A stretch of DNA of 64,000 bases, from assembly GCA_011050085.1 (NCBI GenBank), contig DRGL01000081.1, positions 78,270-142,269 of the forward strand. The letters are read 5' to 3'. The DNA comes from Pricia antarctica. GTDB lineage: Bacteria > Bacteroidota > Bacteroidia > Flavobacteriales > Flavobacteriaceae. Within the stretch, counting starts at the first letter, position 1, and the number at the start of each line of letters is the position of its first letter. The notes under the pieces are model-generated. The model was not told the origin of the DNA. It made no database searches and was given only the letters and a program-made list of their open reading frames with translations. Positions 31,368-38,746 of this stretch are shown piece after piece. The position numbers and the translations under genes were made by a program.

Positions 31368-31441
31368 TCCTCCTTAGCTCAGTTGGTTAGAGCATCTGAC
31401 TGTTAATCAGAGGGTCCTTGGTTCGAGCCCAAGAGGAGGAG
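31368..31441 (+). tRNA. tRNA-Asn (GTT)
   Basis: A complete cloverleaf can be drawn. The acceptor TCCTCCT pairs with AGGAGGA, with G as the discriminator. The D arm is GCTCAGTTGGTTAGAGC, the anticodon stem is TCTGA/TCAGA with loop CTGTTAA and anticodon GTT at 31402-31404, and the T arm is CTTGG-TTCGAGC-CCAAG. CCA is not encoded. A terminator follows. The gene marks the left edge of an accessory stretch, and tRNA genes are common integration sites. Confidence 0.96.
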
Positions 31442-31452
31442 CTAGCAATAGC

Positions 31453-31490
31453 AAGGCTTCAGAGAGTTTTCACTCCTGAAGCCTTTTTTA
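31453..31490 (+). terminator. intrinsic terminator after tRNA-Asn
   Basis: AAGGCTTCAG (31453-31462) pairs with CTGAAGCCTT (31476-31485) around a 13-nt loop, followed by a T run. Confidence 0.88.
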
Positions 31491-31511
31491 TTTGCACATA
31501 ATTTGCACATA
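31490..31511. repeat. tandem 11-bp repeat
   Basis: ATTTGCACATA occurs twice back to back immediately after the tRNA terminator. It may be a footprint of past integration at the tRNA or a regulator site; the sequence does not decide. Confidence 0.6.
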
Positions 31512-31951
31512 GAATATAAATTTTTCCTTCTTCATTTTTTTTGATTTCATTTGAACCCAATTGTAATCAAACCAGTATCAATCAGGAATTTGCGGACTCA
31601 AATTTGTTGACTCCACTATCGATAATAGCTCTGTTATCAGTTTTCAACTTTCGAAACTTATCGAAATTGACCATGACAGAATGTTCTGTAGCTGATAAAT
31701 ATTATTTGCTTTTTATAAGCCTTGGTAAAGGATTAAAAACTGAGACCAATAGTCAGTCTACTTACTGAAACTACCCTTTTAGAATACTTATTTTCTAGTT
31801 TCTTCAGTTTCGATTCTTGATAACCCCATAGTAGTTTACCAAATCACCTATTTGACAACAATCCCAAATAGTGCCCGTCAGCTTAAAATTTGTTAAACAG
31901 TTGGGCTAATACATTCAATGCTTTGGCTTTCCTTGAAGGAAGAAGTGCAGA
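31512..31951. other. gene-poor stretch after tRNA-Asn
   Basis: No convincing gene in about 440 bp. A 75-codon plus frame (31541-31768) and a 30-codon minus frame with MVNFDKFRKL lack family motifs. The AT-rich, gene-poor character and the position next to a tRNA fit a decayed insertion. Confidence 0.45.
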
Positions 31952-32734
31952 TTATATATCCAGAAAATTATCCAGATATCGAGAGGCATTATCGTAACCG
32001 ATCAGAAAAGCTTTATCAATACCCTTCTTGTCCAGAACCTTTATATGTTCAAGATCTGTGGGACGGAAAAGGATATCGGCTGCGAATAGCTTTTCCCTAC
32101 TGTTGGCATGTAGCATGAGCTTATTGGTGCGATTGGCCAACTGAAGGGGGTTTTTCAGGACCGTTTTGCCGATTTCCTTCATTCCTGATGTATAGCAACC
32201 AATGATGTAATCAGTTTTGTCCGCTAACGGTTCTAAGGGAAAGTTGTTCATTATTCCTCCATCGGCATAGAGGCGGCCATCTATGGTAACGGGGTTGAAT
32301 ACCGGGGGCAGCGCTGCGGAGGCCAACAAAGGCAGTATAAGTTCACCGGAACCGAATACCTTGGGAACCCCTGCTTGGAGATCTGTAGCGGTAACAAACA
32401 GTTCTTTTTCCAAGACATCGAAAGTATCCTTCTCAAAATATTTCGAGAAAAAGAGATAGTATTTTTCGGTATCGAACAGTCCAGGTTTGTTGATAGTAAA
32501 AAAATTGTATTTGAACAATGGTGTTTCCTTAAAGAAGGCCAACATATTCAACGGGCTTGTTCCATTCGCGTATAATGCCCCGACTATAGCGCCCGCACTT
32601 ACCCCTGATATGGTATCGGGATAAATGTCGCGTTCGTTCAGGGCCTTGATGATTCCGATATGGGCCATTCCCTTGACCCCGCCCCCCGATAACACCAGCC
32701 CTACCGTCTTTAATCTTAGGTCCTGCAACTTCAT
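31952..32734 (-). CDS. patatin-like phospholipase
   Basis: This 260-residue cytoplasmic or membrane-associated lipid acyl hydrolase has a Ser-Asp dyad. The oxyanion loop is SGGGVKGMAHIG, the nucleophile Ser is in GVSAGA (GxSxG), and the Asp is in YADGGIMNNFP (DGG). All catalytic elements are intact and the protein has one compact domain. The ATG start gives MKLQDLRLKTVGLVLSGGG. Its neighbour Hsp20 is on the same strand, but a strong terminator separates them. Confidence 0.93.
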   Translation of the reverse strand: MKLQDLRLKTVGLVLSGGGVKGMAHIGIIKALNERDIYPDTISGVSAGAIVGALYANGTSPLNMLAFFKETPLFKYNFFTINKPGLFDTEKYYLFFSKYFEKDTFDVLEKELFVTATDLQAGVPKVFGSGELILPLLASAALPPVFNPVTIDGRLYADGGIMNNFPLEPLADKTDYIIGCYTSGMKEIGKTVLKNPLQLANRTNKLMLHANSREKLFAADILFRPTDLEHIKVLDKKGIDKAFLIGYDNASRYLDNFLDI

Positions 32735-32799
32735 TTTTATGAGTTTAATTAAATTATAATATTTATTTCACCATACAGTATATTTATGAGATTGGATTA

Positions 32800-32842
32800 G
32801 TTCCAAAAGAAAGAAGGCGGGCCGTTTCTTCTGCCCGCCTTC
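32800..32842 (-). terminator. intrinsic terminator after hsp20
   Basis: A 10-bp GC-rich stem, GAAGGCGGGC (32813-32822) with GCCCGCCTTC (32833-32842), lies just past the hsp20 stop on the minus strand, followed on that strand by TTTCTTTT. Confidence 0.85.
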
Positions 32843-32857
32843 CCATTCACTTGAAGC

Positions 32858-33337
32858 CTAAGAGATTTTGATACTTCTTGCGGGTTTCTGCTTAGCCTCC
32901 TCTTTTTTGGGAAGGTGGATGCTCAGAATACCTTCGTTATATTCGGCCTTGATCTTTCCGTCATCCACGGTTTCAGGTAAGGTAAAGCTTCTCTTGAAAG
33001 AAGAGTACCCGAACTCCCTGCGGGTGTAGTTGTCTTCTTCCCGCTCGTTTTCCTTTTGTGTTGTGGTAGATATGGAGAGTACATGATTCTCGAGGTCTAT
33101 GTGAAAATCGGATTTTTTAAGCCCCGGAACGGCCATTTCGACGAAATAGGCATCCGTGGTCTCCCTGATGTTCACCATCGGAAGGCTCATGCCGGTGTTG
33201 AAGTTCTGGGAAAATACCGATGGCCAATCCCTATTGAAGACCTCGTCGATTAATGACCATACGGGAAGGTTCGATGACCTGTCGGGATTTGTTCGTGTCA
33301 AACCCCCATTGTTAGAAACTTTTGCTAAAGTACTCAT
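32858..33337 (-). CDS. Hsp20/alpha-crystallin small heat-shock protein
   Basis: This 159-residue ATP-independent chaperone holds unfolding proteins. The alpha-crystallin domain spans about 45-145, beginning PMVNIRETTDAYFVEMAVPG and including the signature GILSIHLPK near the end. The C-terminal tail SIKIS carries an I-x-I motif for oligomerisation. A candidate sigma-54 promoter lies 47-61 bp upstream and a nested inverted repeat 134-176 bp upstream. A strong terminator follows, so it is monocistronic. Confidence 0.95.
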   Translation of the reverse strand: MSTLAKVSNNGGLTRTNPDRSSNLPVWSLIDEVFNRDWPSVFSQNFNTGMSLPMVNIRETTDAYFVEMAVPGLKKSDFHIDLENHVLSISTTTQKENEREEDNYTRREFGYSSFKRSFTLPETVDDGKIKAEYNEGILSIHLPKKEEAKQKPARSIKIS

Positions 33338-33383
33338 AGTAATAAAGATTTAAATTAAACAATAAATTTTCACTTTATTTCGG

Positions 33384-33398
33384 ACAAAAAAAATGCCA
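33384..33398 (-). promoter_or_regulatory. candidate sigma-54 promoter of hsp20
   Basis: On the minus strand TGGCA-T8-GT reads as the -24/-12 type element. Spacing between GG and GT is exactly 10 bp, as in the TGGCAC-N5-TTGC consensus, with TTGT replacing TTGC. A start near 33372 would leave a 35-base leader. Sigma-54 control of small heat-shock genes is known in other bacteria; here it is inference from sequence. Confidence 0.45.
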
Positions 33399-34194
33399 AA
33401 ACTGGATACCCAAAAAATGAGTGGTACAATTTTAAGATTCTTTTAAGAAATTATGCTAATCTATTGGTGCAATGTCAGTTTCAAAATGTCAAAATGACAT
33501 TCAGAATGACATTTTTCCATACCCAAACCATTCAATATCCGATAGTTAAGAGCCTAGAACCATTGAAAACATAGTGTTAACTATAAGATTGGGCATACCA
33601 AATGAGCTAAACTTTAAGTATGGTTGTGGAACAGCATTTGAATGTGGAGATTTGCTTATCCATTATCCATAACTTCTTATACTCTCAAAGACTTAAAACG
33701 TCTTTTATCCTATATTATTCGGAACGGGATACACGCCTAAATATGAAAACTCTTTCTAAGAAAGGAAAAGATGTCTAAGAAATCCACTGCATTTCAATCC
33801 AAGAACGGTCGACGCTGACTGGACAAAATTTTCCGAGCAGGATTGACTAATTTCCATAGTAGGTTGTCACTATTATCGAATAGGGCTAATAGACAAAGTA
33901 GGATGCGCCCTATAAGGTTGTCGCACAACGCCTCCCTGACGCCTGGCAGGCTTATCTATCGGAACGCTACCAAAACTTCAAAAAATCCGTGCGGAAAATT
34001 TAAGGGTAAGATTTCGGACTTATTATATTTAATGAGTGCTAGAAAACTTTCCTTACATGACACTACTTATGAATTAATACAAGATTCTTAAAATAAAAGG
34101 AGTCTATTTAAATTCAATGAAGCTAAATCTTATTACTGGACTTTTTTGGATTAATTTTATTTAATCAGTTTTTCAGAAAACAAAATATTCTTAT
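33399..34194. other. gene-poor stretch upstream of hsp20 and the K+ channel gene
   Basis: About 800 bp without a convincing gene. Apart from the hsp20 control elements there is an isolated protein-like run in one frame near 33900-34010 (LPDAWQAYLSERYQNFKKSV) bounded by stops, perhaps a gene fragment. An 82-codon frame overlapping it in another phase looks like chance. The likeliest reading is decayed accessory DNA. Confidence 0.4.
33471..33513. promoter_or_regulatory. nested inverted repeats, candidate activator site for hsp20
   Basis: Four copies of one 7-mer are arranged symmetrically: AATGTCA at 33471-33477 and 33485-33491, then its complement TGACATT at 33495-33501 and 33507-33513. The block is about 100-140 bp upstream of the predicted sigma-54 start, the usual distance for an enhancer-binding activator. 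Confidence 0.55.
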
Positions 34195-35127
34195 TTGAAA
34201 ACCGCGAAGAAGGAAAAATTTGAAGATTTAGGGTTGGATACCAAAGCGGTAGCCAAAGGCTATCGAATGCTGAACAAGGATGGTACTTTCAATATAAGAA
34301 AACAGAATGTTTCTTTTTATGAGCGGATAAACATATTCCATTCCCTGGTTTCCATGTCATGGATTCGGTTCTTCACCGTGTTGGTTTTTGGGTATTTAAC
34401 AATTAATATTGTTTTTGCTAGTCTATATACGATGATTGGTACAGAAAATCTCACTAATATTCGTGGAACCAACGCTTTAGACCAATTTATTGAAGCTTTC
34501 TTTTTCAGCGCACAGACCATAACCACACTTGGTTATGGTCAGATTGCTCCTTTGAATTTGCCTGCAAACATTGTTGCTGCGACAGAGTCATTACTAGGCC
34601 TTTTGTTATTTGCATTGGCAACCGGTTTAATGTATGGTAGATTTTCAAAACCATATGCTTCGATTAAATATAGCTCCCATGCGTTAATAGCACCTTATCA
34701 AGAAATTAATGGTTTTATGTTTAGAATTGTCAATCCTAAAAGAAATCAACTTATGGAAGTCGAAGTAACTGTCACTCTATCGTTAAAGCGCGATGGTACT
34801 GAATTGAGGGATTTTCATCTCTTAGAGCTTGAACGTTCAAAGGTTGTCTTTTTTCCTGCAATGTGGACTGTTGTTCATCCTATTACCGATTTAAGTCCTA
34901 TATATGGTACAACTGAAAAGGAAATATTGGAAAAAGGCGCAGAATTCATAGTAATGATCAAGGCCTTTGACGAATCATTTTCCCAAACCGTATATTCAAA
35001 ATCTTCTTATACCTCAAAAGAAATAAAATGGGGGGAGAAATTTATCTATTTACCGAAACATAGTGGAACTGAGGTGACCATAGATTTAAGTAAAATTAAT
35101 GACACCTATAAAGCAGCGTTAAGTTGA
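34195..35127 (+). CDS. inward-rectifier type K+ channel (KirBac-like)
   Basis: This 310-residue potassium channel has an N-terminal cytoplasmic slide (RMLNKDGTFNIRKQN), outer helix (about 65-88), pore loop with the selectivity filter TLGYGQIAP (about 108-116), inner helix (about 122-145) and a large C-terminal immunoglobulin-like IRK domain (about 155-305). The start is a TTG at 34195; the next ATG (MLNKDG) would cut into the conserved slide region. The channel probably sets membrane K+ permeability. No operon partner is adjacent. Confidence 0.9.
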   Translation: MKTAKKEKFEDLGLDTKAVAKGYRMLNKDGTFNIRKQNVSFYERINIFHSLVSMSWIRFFTVLVFGYLTINIVFASLYTMIGTENLTNIRGTNALDQFIEAFFFSAQTITTLGYGQIAPLNLPANIVAATESLLGLLLFALATGLMYGRFSKPYASIKYSSHALIAPYQEINGFMFRIVNPKRNQLMEVEVTVTLSLKRDGTELRDFHLLELERSKVVFFPAMWTVVHPITDLSPIYGTTEKEILEKGAEFIVMIKAFDESFSQTVYSKSSYTSKEIKWGEKFIYLPKHSGTEVTIDLSKINDTYKAALS

Positions 35128-35311
35128 AATTTCCATCGTTTTTGTCTTCTGTTTTTCCCGTTAATTAACTTTTTACGGAACCTTTTTTGACAGAAATTGA
35201 CACAAACAATTTTGCAAATAGAGGGTAACGTCCATCCCCAGTCCAACACTTATCTTTTCCCTCATTCCGCTGGCTACATTTACTCAAAAACAAGAGTTTC
35301 CGATTTCGCGC

Positions 35312-35375
35312 AATACCGGTTGTGGTTATTGTTCCTTATGCCACTAATTAAACCGAATCCACCACAACCCGTATT
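35312..35375. repeat. imperfect inverted repeat next to hipA stop
   Basis: AATACCGGTTGTGGT (35312-35326) and ACCACAACCCGTATT (35361-35375) are complementary at 14 of 15 positions around a 34-nt centre. The right arm ends one base before the hipA stop codon. There is no T run on either side, so it is not a standard terminator. It could be a mobile-element end, a stable 3' RNA structure or a recombination site. Confidence 0.55.
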
Positions 35376-36608
35376 TTACCCCTTGGTTGTTTCCGTCATT
35401 GCTTTGTCAACTAATTTTTTAGAATCATCACTAACTCCTAAATCCTTCGCATAATTATTCCAGTTGGCCAAAGCACTTTTTACTTCATCGATAATTGTTT
35501 TTGGGTTTTTTATTCCGAAGGTATTTGCCAATTCTAATAGATTTTGCTCCCCAGGTGATTTACTCTCCCCTGCAACCATGGTACTGTGCATACCGTGCGA
35601 TGAATTTGAAAAGGTAAGGTCATAAGCCGGGGCTAATTTCCATTCTCCAGTAGCGTTCATTAGGAAGGATATATTCTTGCTATGGTCGTCCCTATTATGG
35701 CTATAGACATTGAAAGCAGCTAACCGAAGTACTTTTGAATAGGCGGCCACATGGTTTTCAAGACGAAAAGCGCAATCCATAACATTGCCATAGTCTAAAT
35801 TGCTATACCGAAAATTATCATTTAAAAGTCCGCTTGTAGAATGTAAATGCAAACGGTCATTTTGTATTCTATCGAATCTTTTGGTCGCAAAATATGTTGC
35901 CCCGGACGGACCTTTGAATAATTTGCATTCTGACATTTCTATACCCGCAGCTAATGCCATTTTATAATACGCATATTCTATTTGAGCGATGTCAGGCAGA
36001 TCTGTCGAAGACGGGAACTTTATTATCCAATGTTCGTAATCTTTTGGAAGCAAAGAATGCCCATGTATAAGGTGATTGGTTTTAGGATTATAACCCACAA
36101 AAATTTTCGGTCTTGCGCCGCCGGAAGAACCTCCAAGATTGAACAGTTCTTCTATTACACTGGAAGGTGTACCTGACAGTACCTTATTCATTTCCTGAAA
36201 AATTTCGTCCAACTCCATAAGGGTATCAGACTTAACTTTAGAGTTTAGGGATGGTTTATAGGTTAATGCACCCATGCCACCGGAACCCACATAGGCCAAA
36301 CGTTCCAAGGGTGTTATTTGATTTAGGGATATTCCCTTTGACGATAATGTTCTATCCAATAGCAATCTACCCCAACCGTCGGGCAGCGAATCATTGAACA
36401 CTCCGAAATGCCCATCAAAAATGGGGGTTTCAGGAGTTAAAATAGTATCGGAAAGTTTCAGTTTAAAAGGGGATAATTCTAACCCCTTTTTTATAAAAGC
36501 AGCATCGTACTTGAAAAAAATGGTTCCGTTGTCTGAGACCATTTGACCAACGGGAACAGGGGTGTCTGTAAAACTAAGGTAAACATGAAGTTTTTCAATC
36601 GGTTCCAT
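35376..36608 (-). CDS. hipA: HipA-type Ser/Thr kinase toxin
   Basis: This 410-residue kinase is of the HipA family, whose best-known member phosphorylates glutamyl-tRNA synthetase and induces growth arrest. An N-terminal HipA-couple-like domain (about 5-110) and the HipA-C kinase domain (about 150-390) are in one chain. The conserved block ATYFATKRFDR and the catalytic/metal loop HNRDDHSKN (about 303-311, equivalent to the NxDxHxKN motif) are intact. It starts one base into the antitoxin stop (TAATG), so the pair is cotranslated. The target here is unknown. Confidence 0.9.
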   Translation of the reverse strand: MEPIEKLHVYLSFTDTPVPVGQMVSDNGTIFFKYDAAFIKKGLELSPFKLKLSDTILTPETPIFDGHFGVFNDSLPDGWGRLLLDRTLSSKGISLNQITPLERLAYVGSGGMGALTYKPSLNSKVKSDTLMELDEIFQEMNKVLSGTPSSVIEELFNLGGSSGGARPKIFVGYNPKTNHLIHGHSLLPKDYEHWIIKFPSSTDLPDIAQIEYAYYKMALAAGIEMSECKLFKGPSGATYFATKRFDRIQNDRLHLHSTSGLLNDNFRYSNLDYGNVMDCAFRLENHVAAYSKVLRLAAFNVYSHNRDDHSKNISFLMNATGEWKLAPAYDLTFSNSSHGMHSTMVAGESKSPGEQNLLELANTFGIKNPKTIIDEVKSALANWNNYAKDLGVSDDSKKLVDKAMTETTKG

Positions 36609-36898
36609 TAGCTTTTCTTTTTCGAATCAAATAATTTCTCAATACGTTTAAGGTCTTTATCAGGCTCCAAAACTCTTTCAAAATCGGATAAACGACCTAG
36701 AACAAATACCAACTTTAAAAGTGATTCTAAGGAAACTTGCCCTTTGGTTTCGAAACGTTTTAAGCTGCCCAAGGATACTCCCGAACGTTCTGCTAGTTCA
36801 TTTTGGGATAGTCCCTTTTGTTTTCGAAGTTCTTTATGTTTCCGTGCTAGTTCTAAACGGACATCCCCAGGAAGTTTGTCGATGCTGTACTTATTCAT
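36608..36898 (-). CDS. hipB: HipB-type helix-turn-helix antitoxin
   Basis: This 96-residue DNA-binding protein has an XRE/Cro helix-turn-helix (about 13-68: RKQKGLSQNELAERSGVSLG). In the HipBA family the antitoxin binds toxin and represses the operon. It overlaps hipA by one base. Two palindromic sites upstream (about 36905-36918 and 36946-36959) look like its operators. Confidence 0.88.
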   Translation of the reverse strand: MNKYSIDKLPGDVRLELARKHKELRKQKGLSQNELAERSGVSLGSLKRFETKGQVSLESLLKLVFVLGRLSDFERVLEPDKDLKRIEKLFDSKKKS

Positions 36899-36904
36899 AT
36901 TATG

Positions 36905-36959
36905 GATAACATATTAGCTAATTATACTCTAATATACGATAAAAGGATAATATATTATC
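36905..36959. promoter_or_regulatory. candidate HipB operators
   Basis: GATAATATATTATC at 36946-36959 is a perfect 14-bp palindrome. A second site, GATAACATATTAGC at 36905-36918, matches it at 12 of 14 positions. Centres are 41 bp apart, about four helical turns, so two dimers would bind one DNA face. The near site lies 7 bp from the hipB start. Confidence 0.6.
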
Positions 36960-36975
36960 TATTTTTAATAATTTA

Positions 36976-37214
36976 TCATAGTAATACTTCTACAGCCTCA
37001 TCCAATTCTTCAACGCCAAATTCCCGGACATACGCTTGTGTAATCAGAACACTTTGATGCCCAAGTGTCTCTCCGATTACATCAATGCTAATAACCTTCT
37101 CGCGTAGACACATAGCAAAGGTATAACGGGCAACATAACTCGTTAATTCTTGGTTATACCCGCTTTCTGCGCTAATATTTTAAGTGCTTTATTGTATTTG
37201 TGATATATTTTTTG
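36976..37214 (-). pseudogene. tyrosine recombinase, C-terminal remnant
   Basis: Minus-strand translation gives KIYHKYNKALKILAQKAGIT, then after a one-base deletion (AAAGAA to AAGAA) ELTSYVARYTFAMCLREKV and onward through LGHQSVLITQAYVREFG to a TGA at 36976-36978. This matches the C-terminal catalytic domain of Bacteroidota phage-integrase family recombinases: the LGH motif and the Tyr of QAYVREF are clear, and the usual RHTFA reads RYTFA. The N-terminal two thirds are missing. It lies directly upstream of hipBA and is evidence that this stretch was once mobile. Confidence 0.8.
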
Positions 37215-37261
37215 ACATCTTTTGGTACATGATATGCGTATATAATAATAAAGAATTTACT

Positions 37262-38482
37262 ATGAAATATTTTAGAATTTTAATCTTGGCCGCAGCATCC
37301 TTTTACTTGCTGTCCTGCGCCGATGATGGCGTGGCTGATGTAGAAGTACCGTCTGAAATGGAGGAACCTCAAGACCAAGATGTTGAAGAGGAAGAAAATG
37401 ACAATGATGGGCAAAATGATGATGAAGTAATGCTATCTCAAGTCAATGCTTTTCCGAATCTATCCTTCTCACAACCCTTGGATTTGCAATCGCCTAACGA
37501 TGATTCAAATAGAATTTATATTGCAGAAAAGCAAGGTACGATTAAGGTATTCGATAATAATCCAGAAGCGAGTACTACTGAGACGTTTTTAGATCTTGGC
37601 AGTATTTCGACAGACAGTGAGCAAGGATTATTAGGTTTTGCGTTCCATCCAAATTTTAATTCTAATGGATTCTTTTACATCTATTATACTCCAGTGTCAA
37701 GCGTTGCCCGCGTTTGCAGGTTTAGAATATCGGAAAGTGATTCGGGTTTGGCAGACCCAAGCAGCGAAACGCTTCTTTTAGAAATTCCTCAGCCAGAAAC
37801 CAACCATAACGGAGGACAGCTAGCTTTCGGACCTGATGGATATTTATACATTGCGGTTGGCGATGGTGGCGGTGCCGGTGATACCGATGGAAACGCCCAA
37901 AATAGGACGAATTTATTGGGAAATATTTTACGTATCGATGTCGATAATATTCAAGGAGATCTAAATTATTCGATACCAGCGGACAACCCATTCGTTGATG
38001 AACCCGATTTAAGGAGTGAGATTTTTGCTTATGGTTTTCGCAACCCTTGGCGTATGAGCTTTGATACCCAAACCGATAAATTATGGGTAGGAGATGTGGG
38101 TCAGAATAAAATTGAGGAAATCGATATCATCGAATTGGGTGGAAACTATGGTTGGAACTTCTACGAGGGCACTGAATGCTTTTCGGGAGATTGTAACGAT
38201 TCAGGTTTGATTGATCCCATTTTTGAATACCAGCAAAGCAGCGGGGACCGTTCGATTACGGGGGGGTATGTTTATCGTGGCACTGAAAATCCTTCAATCA
38301 TAGGTAAGTATATTTACGGTGATTTCGTTAGCGGGAGAATATGGGCATTGGATGAAGATGGCAGTACCAATAGACAACTAGCAGAAACTGGTTTGGGAAT
38401 AGTTTCCTTTGGCACCGATGCCGATCAAGAGCTATATTTTTGCGCTTTTGACGGTAACATCTACAAATTCGAAGAAAACTAG
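37262..38482 (+). CDS. PQQ-type sugar dehydrogenase (soluble GDH fold), lipoprotein
   Basis: This oxidoreductase of about 406 residues has the six-bladed beta-propeller fold of soluble glucose dehydrogenase. The ATG at 37262 gives MKYFRILILAAASFYLLSC, a lipobox signal; an upstream extension runs into the integrase remnant. An acidic linker (about 25-60, rich in Glu and Asp) precedes the propeller. Family segments are LGFAFHPNFNSNGFFYIYYT, NHNGGQLAFGPDGYLYI, GDGGGAGD and FAYGFRNPWRMSFD. The His and Arg of these motifs fit the active site. The cofactor is inferred. No PQQ synthesis gene is present. Confidence 0.9.
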   Translation: MKYFRILILAAASFYLLSCADDGVADVEVPSEMEEPQDQDVEEEENDNDGQNDDEVMLSQVNAFPNLSFSQPLDLQSPNDDSNRIYIAEKQGTIKVFDNNPEASTTETFLDLGSISTDSEQGLLGFAFHPNFNSNGFFYIYYTPVSSVARVCRFRISESDSGLADPSSETLLLEIPQPETNHNGGQLAFGPDGYLYIAVGDGGGAGDTDGNAQNRTNLLGNILRIDVDNIQGDLNYSIPADNPFVDEPDLRSEIFAYGFRNPWRMSFDTQTDKLWVGDVGQNKIEEIDIIELGGNYGWNFYEGTECFSGDCNDSGLIDPIFEYQQSSGDRSITGGYVYRGTENPSIIGKYIYGDFVSGRIWALDEDGSTNRQLAETGLGIVSFGTDADQELYFCAFDGNIYKFEEN

Positions 38483-38490
38483 TTTGCATC

Positions 38491-38694
38491 CTAAGTCTGT
38501 TTAAAATTCATGGTCAGAGAAAAATCGAGGTTGAAACGATTCCATTCTAAATCGGAATAATTTCCACTATAAACCAAGGCCCACTCAATCGGCAGTCACT
38601 TTGTAAAATCTTCAAATTTACCTTTAGATAAATGGAACATATCCGCATTGCGGATTATTTGAATAGTCTTTAAGGGGCGACTGGTCCATTGGAA
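38491..38694 (-). pseudogene. short gene remnant, family unknown
   Basis: Minus-strand translation is protein-like in one frame: FQWTSRPLKTIQIIRNADMF, then FHLSKGKFEDFTK, an in-frame stop, LPIEWALVYSGNYSDLEWNR and ending FSLTMNFKQT before a TAG at 38491. Aromatic and alternating residues suggest a beta-rich product. I cannot name the family, and a chance frame is possible. Confidence 0.35.
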
Positions 38695-38746
38695 TAAATT
38701 TCAGAATCCTTAGCGATTCTTTGTGAAGGTATTTGGGGATACACCG

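Noticed and set aside
31541..31768. 75-codon ORF downstream of tRNA-Asn
   Set aside because: No recognisable domain, and the opposite strand is equally open in short runs; not supportable as a gene.
31441..31951. Possible attL/attR pair for an integrated element at tRNA-Asn
   Set aside because: I found no second copy of the tRNA 3' end near the recombinase remnant at 37 kb, so element borders cannot be drawn.
33843..34091. 82-codon ORF upstream of the K+ channel gene
   Set aside because: Composition rich in Ser, Arg and Asn without structure; a different frame across the same bases looks more protein-like but is short.
35197..35454. 85-codon ORF overlapping the 3' end of hipA
   Set aside because: It runs antisense into hipA and through the inverted repeat; the reading is explained by the hairpin DNA, not by a protein family.
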